Positions 1 to 13,000 of a DNA stretch of 64,000 bases are shown piece after piece. Both the position numbers and the translations under genes were made by a program. The DNA lies in NCBI GenBank assembly GCA_029339195.1, contig JAPTJF010000038.1, forward strand, positions 173,057 through 237,056, in the 5' to 3' direction. The first letter of the stretch is position 1, and each line of letters opens with the position of its first letter. The stretch comes from Micractinium sp. NFX-FRZ (taxonomy: Eukaryota; Chlorophyta; Trebouxiophyceae; Chlorellales; Chlorellaceae). The notes beneath the pieces are model-generated. The model did no database searches, had not been told where the DNA came from, and was given only the letters and a program-made list of their open reading frames with translations.

Positions 1-16
1 CCCGTGCAGGTGCAGC

Positions 17-2238
17 ATGGGCAAAAAGAGCCGGAGGGGGCCGCCCACAGGCGGCGCTGCTGCCGCGCCGGCTGCCGCCGCAACAGCCGCAGCAGCACCC
101 ACCAGCGCCATCGGCAGCAGCAGCGGTGGCACCTCTGCGGCGGTGCTGGCAGCAGCTGCGTTTGATGCGCAGAGCCTACTGGGATCTGAGGCGGACATCA
201 CGGTTCGCCTGGGGGAGCTGTTGGACAGCATCCGCTGCCGCAACGTGCTGCAACGCCTGCGCGCTGCGGGGTACAGCGACCATGTGGCGCAGGTGGGCGC
301 TGGCAGGCGGCTGTCACACAGGAGCCATTTCGGCCACGCCACCTTTGTTGGCATGTGTGAGAGCCATGCGGCCGGGAGAAGTTGGGGCAGAGCTTGCCTT
401 CCGGCCATGCCTTCTGTGTAGCGGTCGCACACATACACGGTGCGCTGCTCTCCTGTGCGCCTGCCCACCTGCCTGCCCCGCCCGCCTGCAGCGTGCCTGC
501 CTGGAGGTGCACCAGGCCAAGCGCGAGGTCAACTACGAGTCTGCTGTAAAATGGATCAGGTACATGGGTGTACACTTGTGTCGGTGTTGCTATCGGACGG
601 TCTGAAGGGTTGAACAGGGGTGGTGCTGCCGGGTGGTTTGGGAAAGATGGAACAGGGGTGGTGCTGCCGGGTGGTTTGGGAAAGATGGAACAGGGGTGGG
701 GGTGCCGGGTGGTTTGGGAAAGAAATGGAACAGTGGGGGGCTGCTGCTTGTGTGGAAGGGCGGACCGCCCACCAGGGCAGCAGGAAGTCGAGCCTGGAGC
801 TTTCGCACGGTGAAGTGCAGTTGGGGGGTGTCCGTGGGTGGGTGGCGGGTGCAGCTGCTGGTTGGGAGGGCAAGCCTGTGCCCCCACCCAACCCTCAGGA
901 GCTCGTCATGCCCCGGGAGCGCTCCGCCCCAGCCGCCGCTACGACACTGCCGCCTCGCATGCCTCCGCTTCCGTTCCTGGCCCTGCGCCCGGCCCCGCGA
1001 CCTCTGTCCCACTTCATCCTGCCCCGCCCTCCCCTGCCGCCCCACCCCCAGGCGTCACGACATCACCAAAATCGACTGCCCGCTGCAACCGCTGGAGCTG
1101 CCGGGGCGGCACTTGTCTGGTTGTTTGGAGAGCTTGAAGTGGCGGCCGATTGTCGCGGCCAGAGTGGGGGCATTGGCAGGGGCACCCAGAGCACCTGCCG
1201 GCGGCGCCGGGCCGCAGACGGTGCAGACAGACAGTGGCAGTGCTGCTGGTGCCAGCAGCGCCCTGACTGGCCTTTGCTGCTAGCTCAATCATGTATGCCT
1301 CTTGCAAGGGCACTGCTGGGATATTTGGGTGGTCGGCGCAGGCGGCCATATGCGCGCATTGCTGCAGGCACGCCTGGTGACCTTTGCCCGAGCACAGGTG
1401 CGGCCAGGCAGGGTGGCAGTGGCGGCTTGCTACCAAGCTGCACCGCTTGCTAGGTAATTGTGTCTTTGTGCAGCGGCAATGGCGGGGTTAACGAGGGGTG
1501 GGAGATGCAGGTGGGCATGCCTGCAGGTGCACGAAATGCTGGACTCAAACGACCTTGCAGCCTCTCCTCATGCACAATGTGCGGCCCACCACAGGGGCAT
1601 TCAAGGTGGGGCCGAGGGCATGTGAGCTATCTCACGATGGTTGCCCGGGTCTACCTGGAGCGGTGGCACCTGCAGCAGCCTGCAGCACTTCCTAAACGCA
1701 GTGCTCATGGACGTTGCCGCTCCCAAAATGGATGGAATGTTCATGGAACACCGTACAGGGTCCAGGAGGAAGCGTTGTTTTGCATGAGCTGCAACATTGC
1801 CCTGGCCTGCCTGTGGATGAACGGTCCGCACTGAGCGGTGCTGTTGCTGCGCATGCACGGCACCATGAGCACCATGAGCATCACGGGAAGAGCTCCTTGC
1901 CTCGCTGGGCTAGCTCCAGGCTGTACAGGTCCGTCTAGGAACTGAAGGGGAGGCCAGCCCTGCTGAGCAGGCACGGCAGGCTCATGCGGGCCGGCCCTGC
2001 TTGTGGTCCCCCCCTCCGCAAATCCACGCGTGCCTTCTGTTCTTAGCCTCCTAGACGAGACTGACGGCCCAAAGGTGCAGTCGAAAGGGCAGCCCCTTCG
2101 CCCTTGGACAATCTCTCAGGCCTTGGCTGGGGCAGGTTATAGGGCACCCCGGCAGGCTTCTGGCTGGTCATTGGACACTCCCCCGCCCAGGTCATGAATC
2201 TGGACGAGTACAAGCGGCAGAAGCGGTTGGCGGCGTGA
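17..2238 (+). CDS. Unrecognised protein, partly resolved exon structure
   Basis: I do not recognise this gene. The first exon (17-292, 92 codons) opens with MGKKSRRG and a long Ala/Ser-rich stretch, then a helical segment containing LGELLDSIRCRNVLQRLRAAG. Exon 2 (492-559) and exon 3 (from 1052) join in phase and read VKWIRRHDITKIDCPLQPLE. Likely further exons are 1561-1605 (LLMHNVRPTTGAFK) and one from about 1686 (HFLNAVLMDVAAPKMDG). The end is 2047-2074 plus 2191-2238, reading LLDETDGPK then VMNLDEYKRQKRLAA and TGA. The middle junctions do not all close in phase, so one or more exons are missing from this model. The basic N-terminus suggests a nuclear protein, which is only a guess. The ATG lies 16 bp from the window edge after a CAG, so it could be an internal Met. 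Confidence 0.45.
613..728. repeat. 38-bp minisatellite, three copies
   Basis: Three tandem copies of a 38-bp unit (613-650, 651-688, 689-728) with core GGTGGTTTGGGAAAGATGG. The third copy has small changes. It lies in the intron between exons 2 and 3 of the first gene, so the open frames running through it on both strands are not real genes. Confidence 0.9.
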
Positions 2239-2465
2239 GCAGCACCGTGCGCATTAGGTGCGCTGCGTGCTGCGGTAGCCGCAGGCGGGAGCGGCGCACA
2301 GCTGGCGCAAGCAACTCCTTGGAGCTGCCAGAGGGCTATGGCGTGCATCTGATGCTGTGGCATTGCACGAACTTACCCTAAACAAGAGAGCTTACGAGGA
2401 GCAGAGGCTAGAGCCGGGGGTTCCCAGTTGCCAGCGCCCCGGAGCAACCACGACACTCTGCAGCC

Positions 2466-5400
2466 ATGGGTAAAGGCGGCACACGCTTTTGCGGAGAAGC
2501 AGTGGGATCCCGGGCCAAGGCCAAGGGCTACACGGGAAAAGACATGAAGAAGGTGCGAGCGGCGGCGTCTGTAGGCGCCCCTGCTGTCTGATTACGCCTC
2601 TGCACTGCCGGCAAGGCAGAAGAGCACCTCGAGACGGCGCGGCGCACCCGGTCCTGGCTTGCCACCTGCCGCCGCCGCCGCCGCCGCCGCCAGTCCGCAG
2701 CTGCTGGCGGCTTCTGGCACATGCGTGAACAGCTGGCATACTTCACACCTGCTCTGCCGTGCACGGTGCCTGTCTTCCACTCCATATTCAGGATATGGAG
2801 GCCTTCCTGGCCACGGGTGTGCACCCCGAGGTGGAGCGGGCGCGGCTGGCACAGCAGGACGTCATCCCGCCGCTGCCGGAGCGCTCCACCCAGCGACAGC
2901 ACGTGTTCATGGATGTGGCGGTCAACAACCAGACCAAGGGTGGGCGGGTGTGAGGGCGTGCGTCATGTGCTTGCACATCTCCACACCTGTTTTGCCAAGG
3001 TGCGGGCGGAGGTGGCAAGGGTGCTGGCACGACCCTCGCTCAGTGCTGTTTCTGGTGTATGCCATTGTGCTTCTTCTGCTGCCCATCTGCCATCCGCACG
3101 CCTTCCTCATCATGCCTTCACGTGCCACCTCACTGCAGGGCGGCTAGTCATCGAGCTGTTTGATGACATAGCTCCTGTGGCAGTCCTGCACTTCCGCAAC
3201 CGCTGCTCAGGTGACAGGCTGCGAGGCAGAAGTGGGGATGGGCATTTGGGACGGACCGCAAACTGTGCGTGTGGGGCACAGGTCGTACACATCCCCAGCC
3301 GCTTCTCATCCCCACCTGCGTGCCCGCCTGCCCACACCTACGCTGCCTGTGATAAGTCGAATACCTCTGCTGCCACGGTTGCTGCTGGCATGGTGCAGCT
3401 CCTCCCGCTGAGCGCCAGCACGGCTGCCCCTCCTCACCCTGCCCGCCCACCTTGCCCGCCCTCCTGCCTCCCCGTGCCTGCCCCTCCCACGCCGCCTTCC
3501 CTCTGCAGAGGGCGCCAGCGACTCGTTCAAGGGGACAGCCATCCACAAGTTGGTGAAAGACATGGGAGCCTTTGGGGGGCAGTCAAGCAGGTGGGGCCAG
3601 TCACGCGTGTGTGCGTTGTATGGTGGAGACGGCTGGGCACTAGAGTCTGGGGGCTCTTTCAGGGGCCAGTTGTCCAGCTGCGTTTGCAACGTGTGCAGGC
3701 GCAGGCTGCTGGGGGCGCGGGACCGAAGCACCCCCGCACGTCTGTCCACCGCAGCCTCTCGCAGCGTGTGCCTGGCAGTGGCAAGGGCCAGCCAGGGTGG
3801 ACTGGTTTGGGATCCTGTTGAGAGACGCAAGCCGGCCGCCAGGGGGTACAACTCACATAGCAGGGGCAACGGCAAGGATGCGAAATGTAGTGCGGGGCGC
3901 GCCGCCAGTGCCTTGGCTCCGCGCACTGAGCAGGTCTGCAGCACATCCGCTGGACTCCCTGCTGCTCATTGCCACTCTCACCTTGCTGTCGTTGCTGCTG
4001 TGGTTGCCGTGGCCGCCTGCTGCAGGTACCGAGAGGGAGTGCACATGAAGCGGTACATGCAGGTAGGCTGCTGCAGACATGCAGGTACACTCTGCACCGC
4101 ACTGTGAGGCGTCAAGGTGTGCCAGCACTGCTGCACCACGGCGGGCCTACCGCGTCTCCTGGCCAGGCAGGCAGGCAGGCAGGCAGGAGCCCCGCCCTGC
4201 GGCACGCCTCGCCTGGCACGCCCGCTTTGCTTGACGCCTGCACCCCCCCGCCCCTCCCCCCTGCCCGCAGCTGCGGCACAGTGAGGAGGGGCTGGCCTCC
4301 ATCTCGCTGCAGGGGGATGAGTTCTGCATCACGACCGGGCGGGCGCTGATGCTGGATGAGACGCACCAGGTGGGCGGGTGCTGCTGTGCATGCTGGGACA
4401 GCTTGTCAAAAGTTTGTCATCACTCTGTGGCAGGCGCTCATGCTAACAGTGCACCAGTTGGGTGGGCAAATGTATGCTTTTGGGTTCAGGTTAACAAGGA
4501 AGTTTGGGTGCGGTCTAGTGGTGTGGGTGCACGATCTTCTTTGCTGGCGGGTGTGAGGAGGTATGCCGAGGAGCCGGAGATTGCCGTGTGCCGCTGTGTG
4601 CGCCGTGCCCTGGCCATGCGCTGGCTAACACATCTGGCCAATGCTCGTCCAGCCCACCGCTGCTGCCCGGCCTGTACTACTCCCGCGTGCCTACTGCTTC
4701 TGCCGCCCCCCAGCCCTGTACTATTCTCGTCCGCCCATCGCTGCTGCCGCCCCGGCCTGCACTCGCCGTCCCCCCCCCCCCCCCCCGGCTCGCAGGTGGT
4801 GGGGCGGCTGTGCGGCGGGCGAGAGCTACTGGAGCTGTTCAACGGCATGCGGACTGACGTGAATGATGCGCCGCAGTATCGCCTGCGAGTGGCGCGCTGC
4901 GGCTTCACAAACGCAGGTGCGCGAGGCGCCTGGGGAGTGGATGGGGTGCCTTATGAACATGTGGGTGTGTGGTGTTGGGGAGGGGCAGGACAATGAAGCG
5001 GGGAGCAGGGCAGCAGGCCACGCAGGTGCTGCTTTGAGCCTTCCTGCTGCTCGCCCTGCTCGCCTGCTGTCCTGCCTGCTACCTGACTGCCCGCTCACCC
5101 TTCGTGCCGGCCCGTAGCAGCCCAGTTCGTACTTCCTGCACCCCTGGGCACTGCAGCTTCACGCCCCTTCCCTGACTCTCCCCGCTGCGCCGTGCCGCGC
5201 GCTCCTTGCCCTCCTGCAGATGGCACGCTGGAGGATTTCGACGAGTCGGGGGCGGGCAGCGGCGGCAACAAGAAGGAGACGGCGGAGGAGGCGGCAGCGC
5301 GGGTGAAGCTGGAGGCAGCAAAGGCACGGGAGTCTGTCAGGTGAGATGTGGTGCAGGCCTGTAGGGCACGAGGGGAGGGGCTGGTTGGATGGATGCCAGA

Positions 5401-5885
5401 TGTGCTGGCTGGTTTCTGACTGGAGGGCAACCTGGGCGGTGCTCAAGCACGCAAACTTGTGAGGGGTGGGAGGAGGCGACGGCAGGTGGAGGGTAAATGG
5501 CGAGTGAACGGGGGTGAGGCAGGCGCATATTGCTTGGGGTGCCAGGGCGTGTGATGTGGTCGTGCTAGCTGGCGGGCAGGCAGAGGGCTGGAGTTGGGCG
5601 CTGGCGACCTTGCAAAGACCCGCGTGAACCTCACAGTGCGCAAGGTCCCTTTTCCCTTCCAACCGCCCCTGTCCCCTCAATACACCTGCTGCGCACACGT
5701 GGCTTCCTCCCTCCCCGCCCTGCAGACAGGCGCTGCAGACGGGGCTGGAGGCCAGCGGCAGCAAGCGCAAGGCGCCAGAGGGCGGCAGCGGGGCAGCGGT
5801 GGGAGGAGGGGCGGCCAAGAAAGGAATGCTGGACAACATGCTCGGAGACATTAGCAGCAGCGAGGAGGAGGACGAGGAGGTGTAG
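2466..5885 (+). CDS. Divergent cyclophilin-type peptidyl-prolyl isomerase-like protein
   Basis: Nine exons close in phase to 308 aa: 2466-2552, 2792-2939, 3139-3210, 3509-3590, 4026-4062, 4271-4369, 4796-4916, 5220-5340, 5726-5885. After a basic N-terminus (MGKGGTRFCGEAVGSRAKAK) a cyclophilin fold is visible: VFMDVAVNNQTKGRLVIELF followed by DDIAPVAVLHFRNRCS, the first strands and helix of the family. Further segments ITTGRALMLDETHQVVGRL and LCGGRELLELFNGM match later strands. The active-site stretch is altered: the usual HRIIPGFMxQGGD reads IHKLVKDMGAFGGQ, so the catalytic Arg and Phe are replaced. The C-terminus is a charged helix, a Lys-rich patch and an acidic SSSEEEDEEV tail. Isomerase activity is doubtful; a nuclear or scaffolding role is inference. 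The protein following the family fold is fairly sure. Confidence 0.8.
4646..4786. repeat. Degenerate duplication and C17 tract in cyclophilin intron
   Basis: Two imperfect copies of a roughly 80-bp pyrimidine-rich segment (from 4646 and from 4727, sharing CGCTGCTGCC and GGCCTG cores) end in an uninterrupted run of 17 C at 4770-4786. The C run forms the polypyrimidine tract of the 3' splice site at 4795. The run length is a likely site of polymorphism or sequencing error. Confidence 0.6.
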
Positions 5886-7063
5886 GCGCCATCCAGTGCG
5901 CACAGCCCGCCCTTGGCCTACTCGTGGCTCACGCCCCCCACCGCCAATCACTTTTTGCAGAGCTTCAGCGGCTGAAGGCCTTTGACCTGACACACCCCAT
6001 GACATGACTTAACCTCACACGACCTTCCTCCTGCTTGCTGCTTCCCCCTGTCCGGGCTGGCTCGCGCCCGCGAGCCCTGCTCATCTTTTGGCCGGCTTGC
6101 TCAATCCCGTTACAAACAACATGAATGGCAATGTTTTATACGCCATCGAAATGAGTATGGAACGACGTCGGGGTTGTGAAGATGGCAGGGGGAGCGGCGG
6201 TGGGTGTCATTGGGGAGAGGCAGACTGGAGGCTGGAGGTTGGCCTCAATGGAGCCGCAGTTATTTTTTGTGAGTGAGGCATCCAGCGGGCCTGCGCCCAC
6301 CCAACAAACATGTTTCTAGGCTGTGATTGCTTGAAAGTGCACAAAAACCCGCAGCACCCACCAACCTCGTTGTCATCGACCACGGCAGCCAGCACCCACC
6401 CAATATGCGCAGCACCTCCCATACCCTTCGTCTCTCCGAAATGCCTCACTTGCATGTCAGCTGAAAGTGTGGTATTTCACGTAGTATATAAACAGGCCAT
6501 TTCGGCCAAGCCAATTTCATAGACGGCAGAAGGTGGGTGCTACGGCGAGTGGGTGCTGACCTGGCCCTGCTGCGCGTGCTTTGAGTCACGATTGCCCAAG
6601 TCGCGCGCGATCCGTGGAGATCCCATTCCTCCCGCTCTTAGAGCATCCAATTCTTCTTTGGCCCGCCGGCGACGCTGTCAAGCCCAACCAACTCTTCGAA
6701 ACTCCCCTGGCCCCCTTTGCTCCCGCGACGCCAGCCTCCCTCGCACAGGCAAGGAAATATCCAGTGTTTCAACTTGAGGGAGCGGCGTAGAGGCAACGCA
6801 TTCGGACCGGCCGATTGCCGCTGGCAGCAAGGGCTTGCTGCCTGGGCTCCGCTTTCTGAACGGCCACTTTGTCGGTTGCCTCGCGGTCAGTTTTGCGCAT
6901 TGCTGCTGCACGAGATGGATGCGGCTCCCGCCGAAAGGCAGGCGCTGCTGCCCTCGAGGCTGCGCTGCCCCCTGGCCATCTGCCGCCAACCGCCCCCATC
7001 CCGCTTGCACCCACTTGAATTGCAGTCCGTCGACATCCTTCCGTCGACATCCTCCCCGCCATC
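5886..7063. other. Intergenic region, 3' end of cyclophilin gene and promoter/leader of Cys-rich gene
   Basis: About 1.2 kb without a supported coding exon. It holds the 3' untranslated region of the cyclophilin gene and, from about 6485, a TATA-like box followed by about 550 bp that would be 5' leader, possibly with an untranslated exon, of the Cys-rich gene. No TGTAA was seen after the cyclophilin stop. Confidence 0.6.
6485..6492 (+). promoter_or_regulatory. Candidate TATA box
   Basis: TATATAAA in an otherwise GC-rich stretch, followed 20-30 bp later by AT-poorer sequence. It is the only strong TATA match between the cyclophilin gene and the Cys-rich gene. The distance to the ATG at 7064 (about 570 bp) implies a long leader or a 5' intron, so the assignment is tentative. 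Confidence 0.4.
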
Positions 7064-10000
7064 ATGGCGAGCCGCCTGCTGCTCCTAATAGCGGGACTGC
7101 TGTCCGTCGTGGGTGCTGCGCACGCGGCCTCCTGCACCCCCGCCTCGGTGACACTGGCCCTCACTGGCGGCACCGACACTGCTGCTGCCTACGGCACGTG
7201 CTTCTCCACTTGGGCAGTGCAGCTCTCCTCTTCCTGCACCCTGACGATCCACCCCGCAGCTGAAGCTTCCGCCTGGTCTTACACCGCCCTGTGGAGCCCC
7301 GTCGCAGTGCAAGACGTGCACATGACGGTGGGTGGGCGGGGCCAGGCTGGGGCCATGGCAGGGTGAACACACCGCCCACTTTAGTGACAGCGGACGGCTG
7401 GGGGCTTTCCTGGTCACTGGCGGCTCCCGTACACTCGCCGTGCAGCACCCACCTCTCCGTCGTATCTCAACCTGCCTGCCAGCTGCTCTTCGGCAGGCCA
7501 CACAGCCAGCTCCTGACCTTGTGCAACCCGCCACCATGCTGCAGCCATGCCCTACTGGCCCGCTGAGCGGCGGGACCGTCGATGAAACCAGCGCTGCCTC
7601 GCTGGCGGCCGCCATCCGCGCCGCGCTCTCCACCGCCCTCTTCCCCGGCGCCGCCAACACTGTCACTGGAGTCACCCTGGGTGCTGACAGCCTGGTGCTG
7701 GACACCCAAGCCCCCACTGCCAACACCCTGACCTACTCAGCAGTGCAGGCGAGTGGCCTGGGGGCATCACTCCCTGCTCTGATACCTCGGAAGCGTGGGT
7801 GGCCCCCCCGCCTTCTGCCCCAAGTTCCTCAACAGTGTTTTGCATCACGCACACGTGTGCCTCCCCTGCCTTCAGTGCTGAAAGGGTGTTCACCGACCTG
7901 CCTGCCTGCTGTCCCAACTCTGCCCGCTCTCCTGGGCGCACTCCCTGGTGCAGGGTTCGCTGGGCCCCCTGTCTGCTGGCGCCTCGGCCTGCTCCACCGG
8001 CCCCTGCGCCTTCTCAGGCAGCTGCCCCGCGGGCCGCCGCCTCGTCGCCGCAGGCGCTGGCCAGCTGTGCGCCCTCTGCCCGCCCGGCGCAGCCTGCGCT
8101 GGCGGCATCGACGTGCCCGTTGCCTGCGACGCTGGCAGCGCAGCCCTTGCGGGCTCTGCCTCCTGCTCCGCCTGGTGAGCCATGGCCAGTTGACCGGACC
8201 TTTACGGGTGGAGGCAGGCCATGTATGCTCTAATTGCAGGGGCACGCGCCCCTTTGCACACCGCCCACACCTGCATGCATTCCTCAGCACCCACTCCCCT
8301 GTGCTTTCCCCCGCCTCGCAGCCCCCCCGGATCACACTCCATCAGCGGTGGGCTCAGCACCTGCATCCCCTGCCCCGCTGGCACCTTCCAAGACGGCGCC
8401 GGAGCCACCACCTGCCAGAGCTGCCCCGACAGCACCTTTGCCCACCTGCCAGGCAGCAAGGCATGTGTCGCCTGCTACTTTGGCCAGCCCTTGGTCGTCG
8501 TCTCCCCTGACGACATGCCTGCTGAGGTCCCCAGTGAGGGTGAGCCTTGAAAGCCCGTGGGGTGTGGGTGTTGCTGGGGGGGGGCCGGGAAGGCTCAAGT
8601 GCAGGCCGTGGGCCAGACCATCTGCTGCAGCGGGTGCCTCCCTACCTCCCTCCAACCTCGCCCAGGCTGCAAGTGCCTCACCCTCTCCCCCCGCCTGTGC
8701 GACTGCAGGGTACACAATGGTTGCCACGTCCCTAGCCAGCCCGCTCTCTGCCTGCACGTTCAACCCCCTCGCCTCCGCCTGCTCCACCATGAACCAACGC
8801 ACGCTGGCAGTGAGCACCCAAGAGGACTGCACAGGGGACCTGTACATCCTCGGCGACGCCTCCTGCTCCTCCTCCGATGCCCTCACCACCATGTCCGGGT
8901 GAGCGGCTGGTTGCCTGGCCAGCATGTTGGCAAAAGAAGGGGCAGGAGGTAGAAGGGGACAGGAGGCAGGAAGAAGCGGCGTTGAGGCAGCACCCCCAGC
9001 CCCCCCTTGTCTTGGACGTCTCTCACTCCCTGCTCCGCCTCTGCCCCTCCCCATTCACCGCCTCCCGCAGCGTCTGGATCGACACCCACACCTTCCTTGC
9101 CAACCTTGCCACCGGCACGGACGCCGCCAAGCTCCTTCGCACTGGTCCCTCCACCTTCTCTCTCTCCTTCTTCCAAGCCACAACCTCGTACGAGTCCTCC
9201 TCCCTAGCCTCCTGCTCCGACCCCGGCCTGGCCTACTCGGCGACTGCCTGCCCCAGTGGCACGAGGGCGTATGAGAATCCTCAGATTTACAGCTCCAGCA
9301 CCGGGGGCGCCTATGACTCTGACGTCCTGACGACGTCTGGCTGCGCCCCGTGCGAGGCTGGTGCCGCTTGTCCCGGCGGGCAGGAGGCCCCCTGCGCCGC
9401 TGGCACCTTCACGGCACTGATTGGCGCCGCAGCGTGCGACCGCTGCCCGGCCGGCACCACCAGCGACGCAGGTAGGCAGGGCGGGCAATGGTTTGGCAAG
9501 TGGGGGGAGGCCACTCACCATGGTGTCCAGGTGCCACGCCAGGGTGGGCAGCACACGCCCTGCTGGTACGGGACCCTGGCCTCCCTTTCACCCCTGGTTT
9601 CAACCATGTGCACACCTCATTTCGCGCGCCTTGCCTGCAACCCAATGTGCTGCCCCTTCCCCCACAGGCTCGGCCAGCTGCGACCGCTGCCCCGAGGGCA
9701 CCCTCCCCTCTGATGACAGCTCCGCCTGCGAGCTCTGCCCGGCCGGCAAGTACAGCACGGAGCAGGGCGCAGGTGAGCGGGGGCACGAGCAGCGCACGTC
9801 AAGGGGCCGCGGTGTGGGAGGCAGCGTTGTTTTGCTCCGGGTGCACGCCCATCAGGGGTGTCACACTCACGTCTTGGGGGGGCGTGCAAGGGGTGGAGGT
9901 GGTGGAGCTGGCGGCTCATCGACAGTTTCCTGGCATGACCTGCTCGCCTCCCATCCGACCCCGCAGGGTACTGCCTGGACTGCCCCGCCGGCTTCGCTCG

Positions 10001-13000
10001 TGCCGCTGGGGCGGAAGGCACTTCATGCTCCCCCTGGTGAGCACAGCAGCCAGAAAGTGTGTGCCTCTTTGTGTGGCTCGTCAGCTCCGCACACTGTTGC
10101 GCGAGCATCGGTTTCATTACATGCCGACCTCGCCACGTGGTGCAAGCCCTGGGGATTACCAATGGTTAATCAGGCAAGCCCTCCCTGCTCTCCGCACTGC
10201 CTCACCTCACCTGACTTTCCTCCCTGCTTCCCCCCATGCAGCCCTGCCGGCTCCTACTCCCCCGCTGGCTCCTCCGAGTGCCTGCCTTGCGCCAAGGGCA
10301 CTGCCACCAGCTCCGAGGGGACTGCCCAAGTTGAGGCCACTGGCTCCTGCCCAGCCTGGTGAGGTCCCATCTGTGCTGTCAGTATCGCAGCCTCAGGTGT
10401 TGATGGGCAGTGGGGGTAGGGGGGGAGGCGGGCGAGGCCCTAGAGGTGGGATCACCGTGGGCTGTCATTCTGTTGTTGAAAACAGCCTGCATGCAGACCT
10501 CCAATGTCACTGCTGAAAGATACCCCGCACACCTTACCCAATCAATCAATTGCACGCTGGCAGCAACTGAGCCGGTCTGCCCCCCTCCCTTGTCCCCGCC
10601 TGCAGCCCTGCTGGGACATTTGCCGACCATGTTGGAGCGCACTTCTGCTCTGCATGGTGAGAGGGGGCAGGAGCAGCGTGCAGCAAAGCCTCTCTCTGCA
10701 CGCGGGCCGGCAGCCTGTGTTGGCAGCAACGCCAGGCGCTGACACCAGCGTGCGTCCATCGTCCCACCTCCCTTGCAGCCCTGCCGGCTCCTTCTCCGCC
10801 ACCCCCAAGGCCGCCAGCTGCACCGCATGCGGTGCTGGGCAGGTGACAGTGGCCTCTGCTGATGGCGGTCCCACTTCCTGCGTCGCGTGCCGGCGTGGCA
10901 CGTACAAGCCGGCGAGCTCCACGACCAACAAGTGCCTCATGTGGGTACACCGTGTGTCGCCTGTGATGCTGTGCCTGCTGCCTGCTTCCCCCGATTGCAG
11001 CGCCCAAGCTGTGCGCACTGCTTGTCAGCTTCGGCGTGCACCCCTGGTAGCGTTTGCCGGCGCACTCATCCAACTTGGTGTTGTCTGACGCCCCATCGCA
11101 CCCCCTGCCTGCAGCTGCCCGGCCGGGTATGAGACTCTGGTGGATGGCGAGGGCGCGTCTTCCTGTACCCAATGCCGCCGCGGCTTCTTCGCCAGCGCTG
11201 CCAACTCCGTGCGCTGTGCGTCCTGCCCACCGGGGTCCATCGCCGCCGTCACAGGTGCAGATGGGGCTGTGTGGGTTGCGTGGACTCTGTCAATGTGCCG
11301 GTGCCCCTGCCCCATACGTGCCTCCCCCGCCTGTTCACGGAACTCACCAACCAAGCACCTCTTTGCAGGCTCTCGCGTGTGCACCCCATGCGGTGCTGGT
11401 ACCGTGACTGGCCTGACTCCCACTGAGACTGGGGCCACTGGCGCCAAGGCCCCCGCTGCCAGCCGCTGCGACGCATGGTGAGGGGAGCGGGTGGGATGCT
11501 TTGGCGCATGATCTGGCCACATCATGCATGCAGTCGGCTGGCTGCCTGGCTGCAATGCGATGTGTCCATTGCTTTCCTACGGCGCCGCCCCTGCTTGTCA
11601 ACCGCCCCGCATCCACCTGCTTCTCCCTGGCGTGCCCCCCTGCAGCCCCGCGCGCACATACCGCACCTCGCCTCAGGCTGCCAACTCGTGTGTCACGTGA
11701 GTGGCTCAGCTGCCTAGTGCTGGCAAGGCATCGCTACGCTGACTGGGATACAGGTGCCGCACGCGCTAGCCAGGTGCAGTGGACAGGCGTCCATGGTTCT
11801 GCAGCAAACCCCTCATCGCACGGGCTGACACAGAATGCCACCTGCCCCTACCTGCAGCTGCCCCGCTGGCTATGAAGTGCGTGTCACCAGCGGCGCCACG
11901 TCCTGCACCCCCTGCGCCCCAGGCACCACGCTTCTCTTCCCAGCCAACGTCACTTGCACCTCGTGCGGCCGAGGTAAGCGGGGAACAAGAGAGGCCAGAT
12001 CCGCTCATTGATGCTTTTCAGGGGCAGCACACCGGTGCCCTGTGCGTAGTTGGCTTGCTTGCCCGCCCACCCACCGTGCAATAGCAAGCATTGTGTTCCC
12101 CCGCCCCACCTGGCCCTCTGCAGGCACCTATGCCGCCAGCGCGGGCCTGAGTGGAGCCTGCGCACACTGCCCAGCTGGCCAGTTTGCCCCAGACACCGGC
12201 AATGCTGCCTGCACCCTGTGGTAAGTGATCGAGGGAGGGCGGTGGGGGGAATGAGTGGGGAGAGGGATGGACTCCCTCAGCGCAGACTTGCCCTGCGGCC
12301 TGCCCCAGGGCTGGTTTCGTTTTGCAACGTGGGTCACATGCCCCTCCTCAGCGCTTAGCCGTCTGTACCCGTGCCAATTGCCCTCTTGTTCCGCCCCCTC
12401 CTGCCCGAGCAGTCAGCCTGGCGAGTACCAGCCCTCCGCCGGCTCTGCCGCCTGCCTCGCCTGCCCCGTCGGCACCTTCAACGCCATCAGCGGCGGCACC
12501 ACGGCTGCCGCCTGCCAGCCCTGCCCCAAGGGCAGCTATGCGGGCAGCGTGGGCAGCGACGCATGTGACCAGTGCGCCCGGGGATTCTACCAGGACCAGA
12601 CCGGCACCGCAACGTGCAAGGTGAGGAGGGGCAGAGAGAGAGGGCATGGGCCTGGCTGCAGCGCTCTGGGGCCTGCGCCTTCCCGGCACCCTGCCTGTCC
12701 CCCATGTGGGCCTGTGCAAACCATCGCCCTTGCCTGCTGAGCCTGCAGGCCTGCCCCGCGGGCTCGTCCTGCCCCGCTGGCGCAACCGCTCCCACCACCT
12801 GCACCGCCGGCTACGCATCTGCCGCCAAGAGCGATGCCTGCAAGCCCTGGTGAGCACCCGGCTGCAGCCGAGCGGCATCTGCTGCTGGAGCCATCTGGTT
12901 GGTGTGTATGCCGGGGCAGTGAGGGCTCCGAGGTTGCAAGCCAGGCAAGCCGTATGCAGCTGTGTACCACATCGCTCAGTGACCTCTTCAACCCTGGCTT

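Noticed and set aside
11001..11046. Possible extra Cys-rich exon between 10940 and 11115
   Set aside because: It has CxxC spacing, but including it breaks the phase; joining 10940 directly to 11115 gives CLICPAGY in frame.
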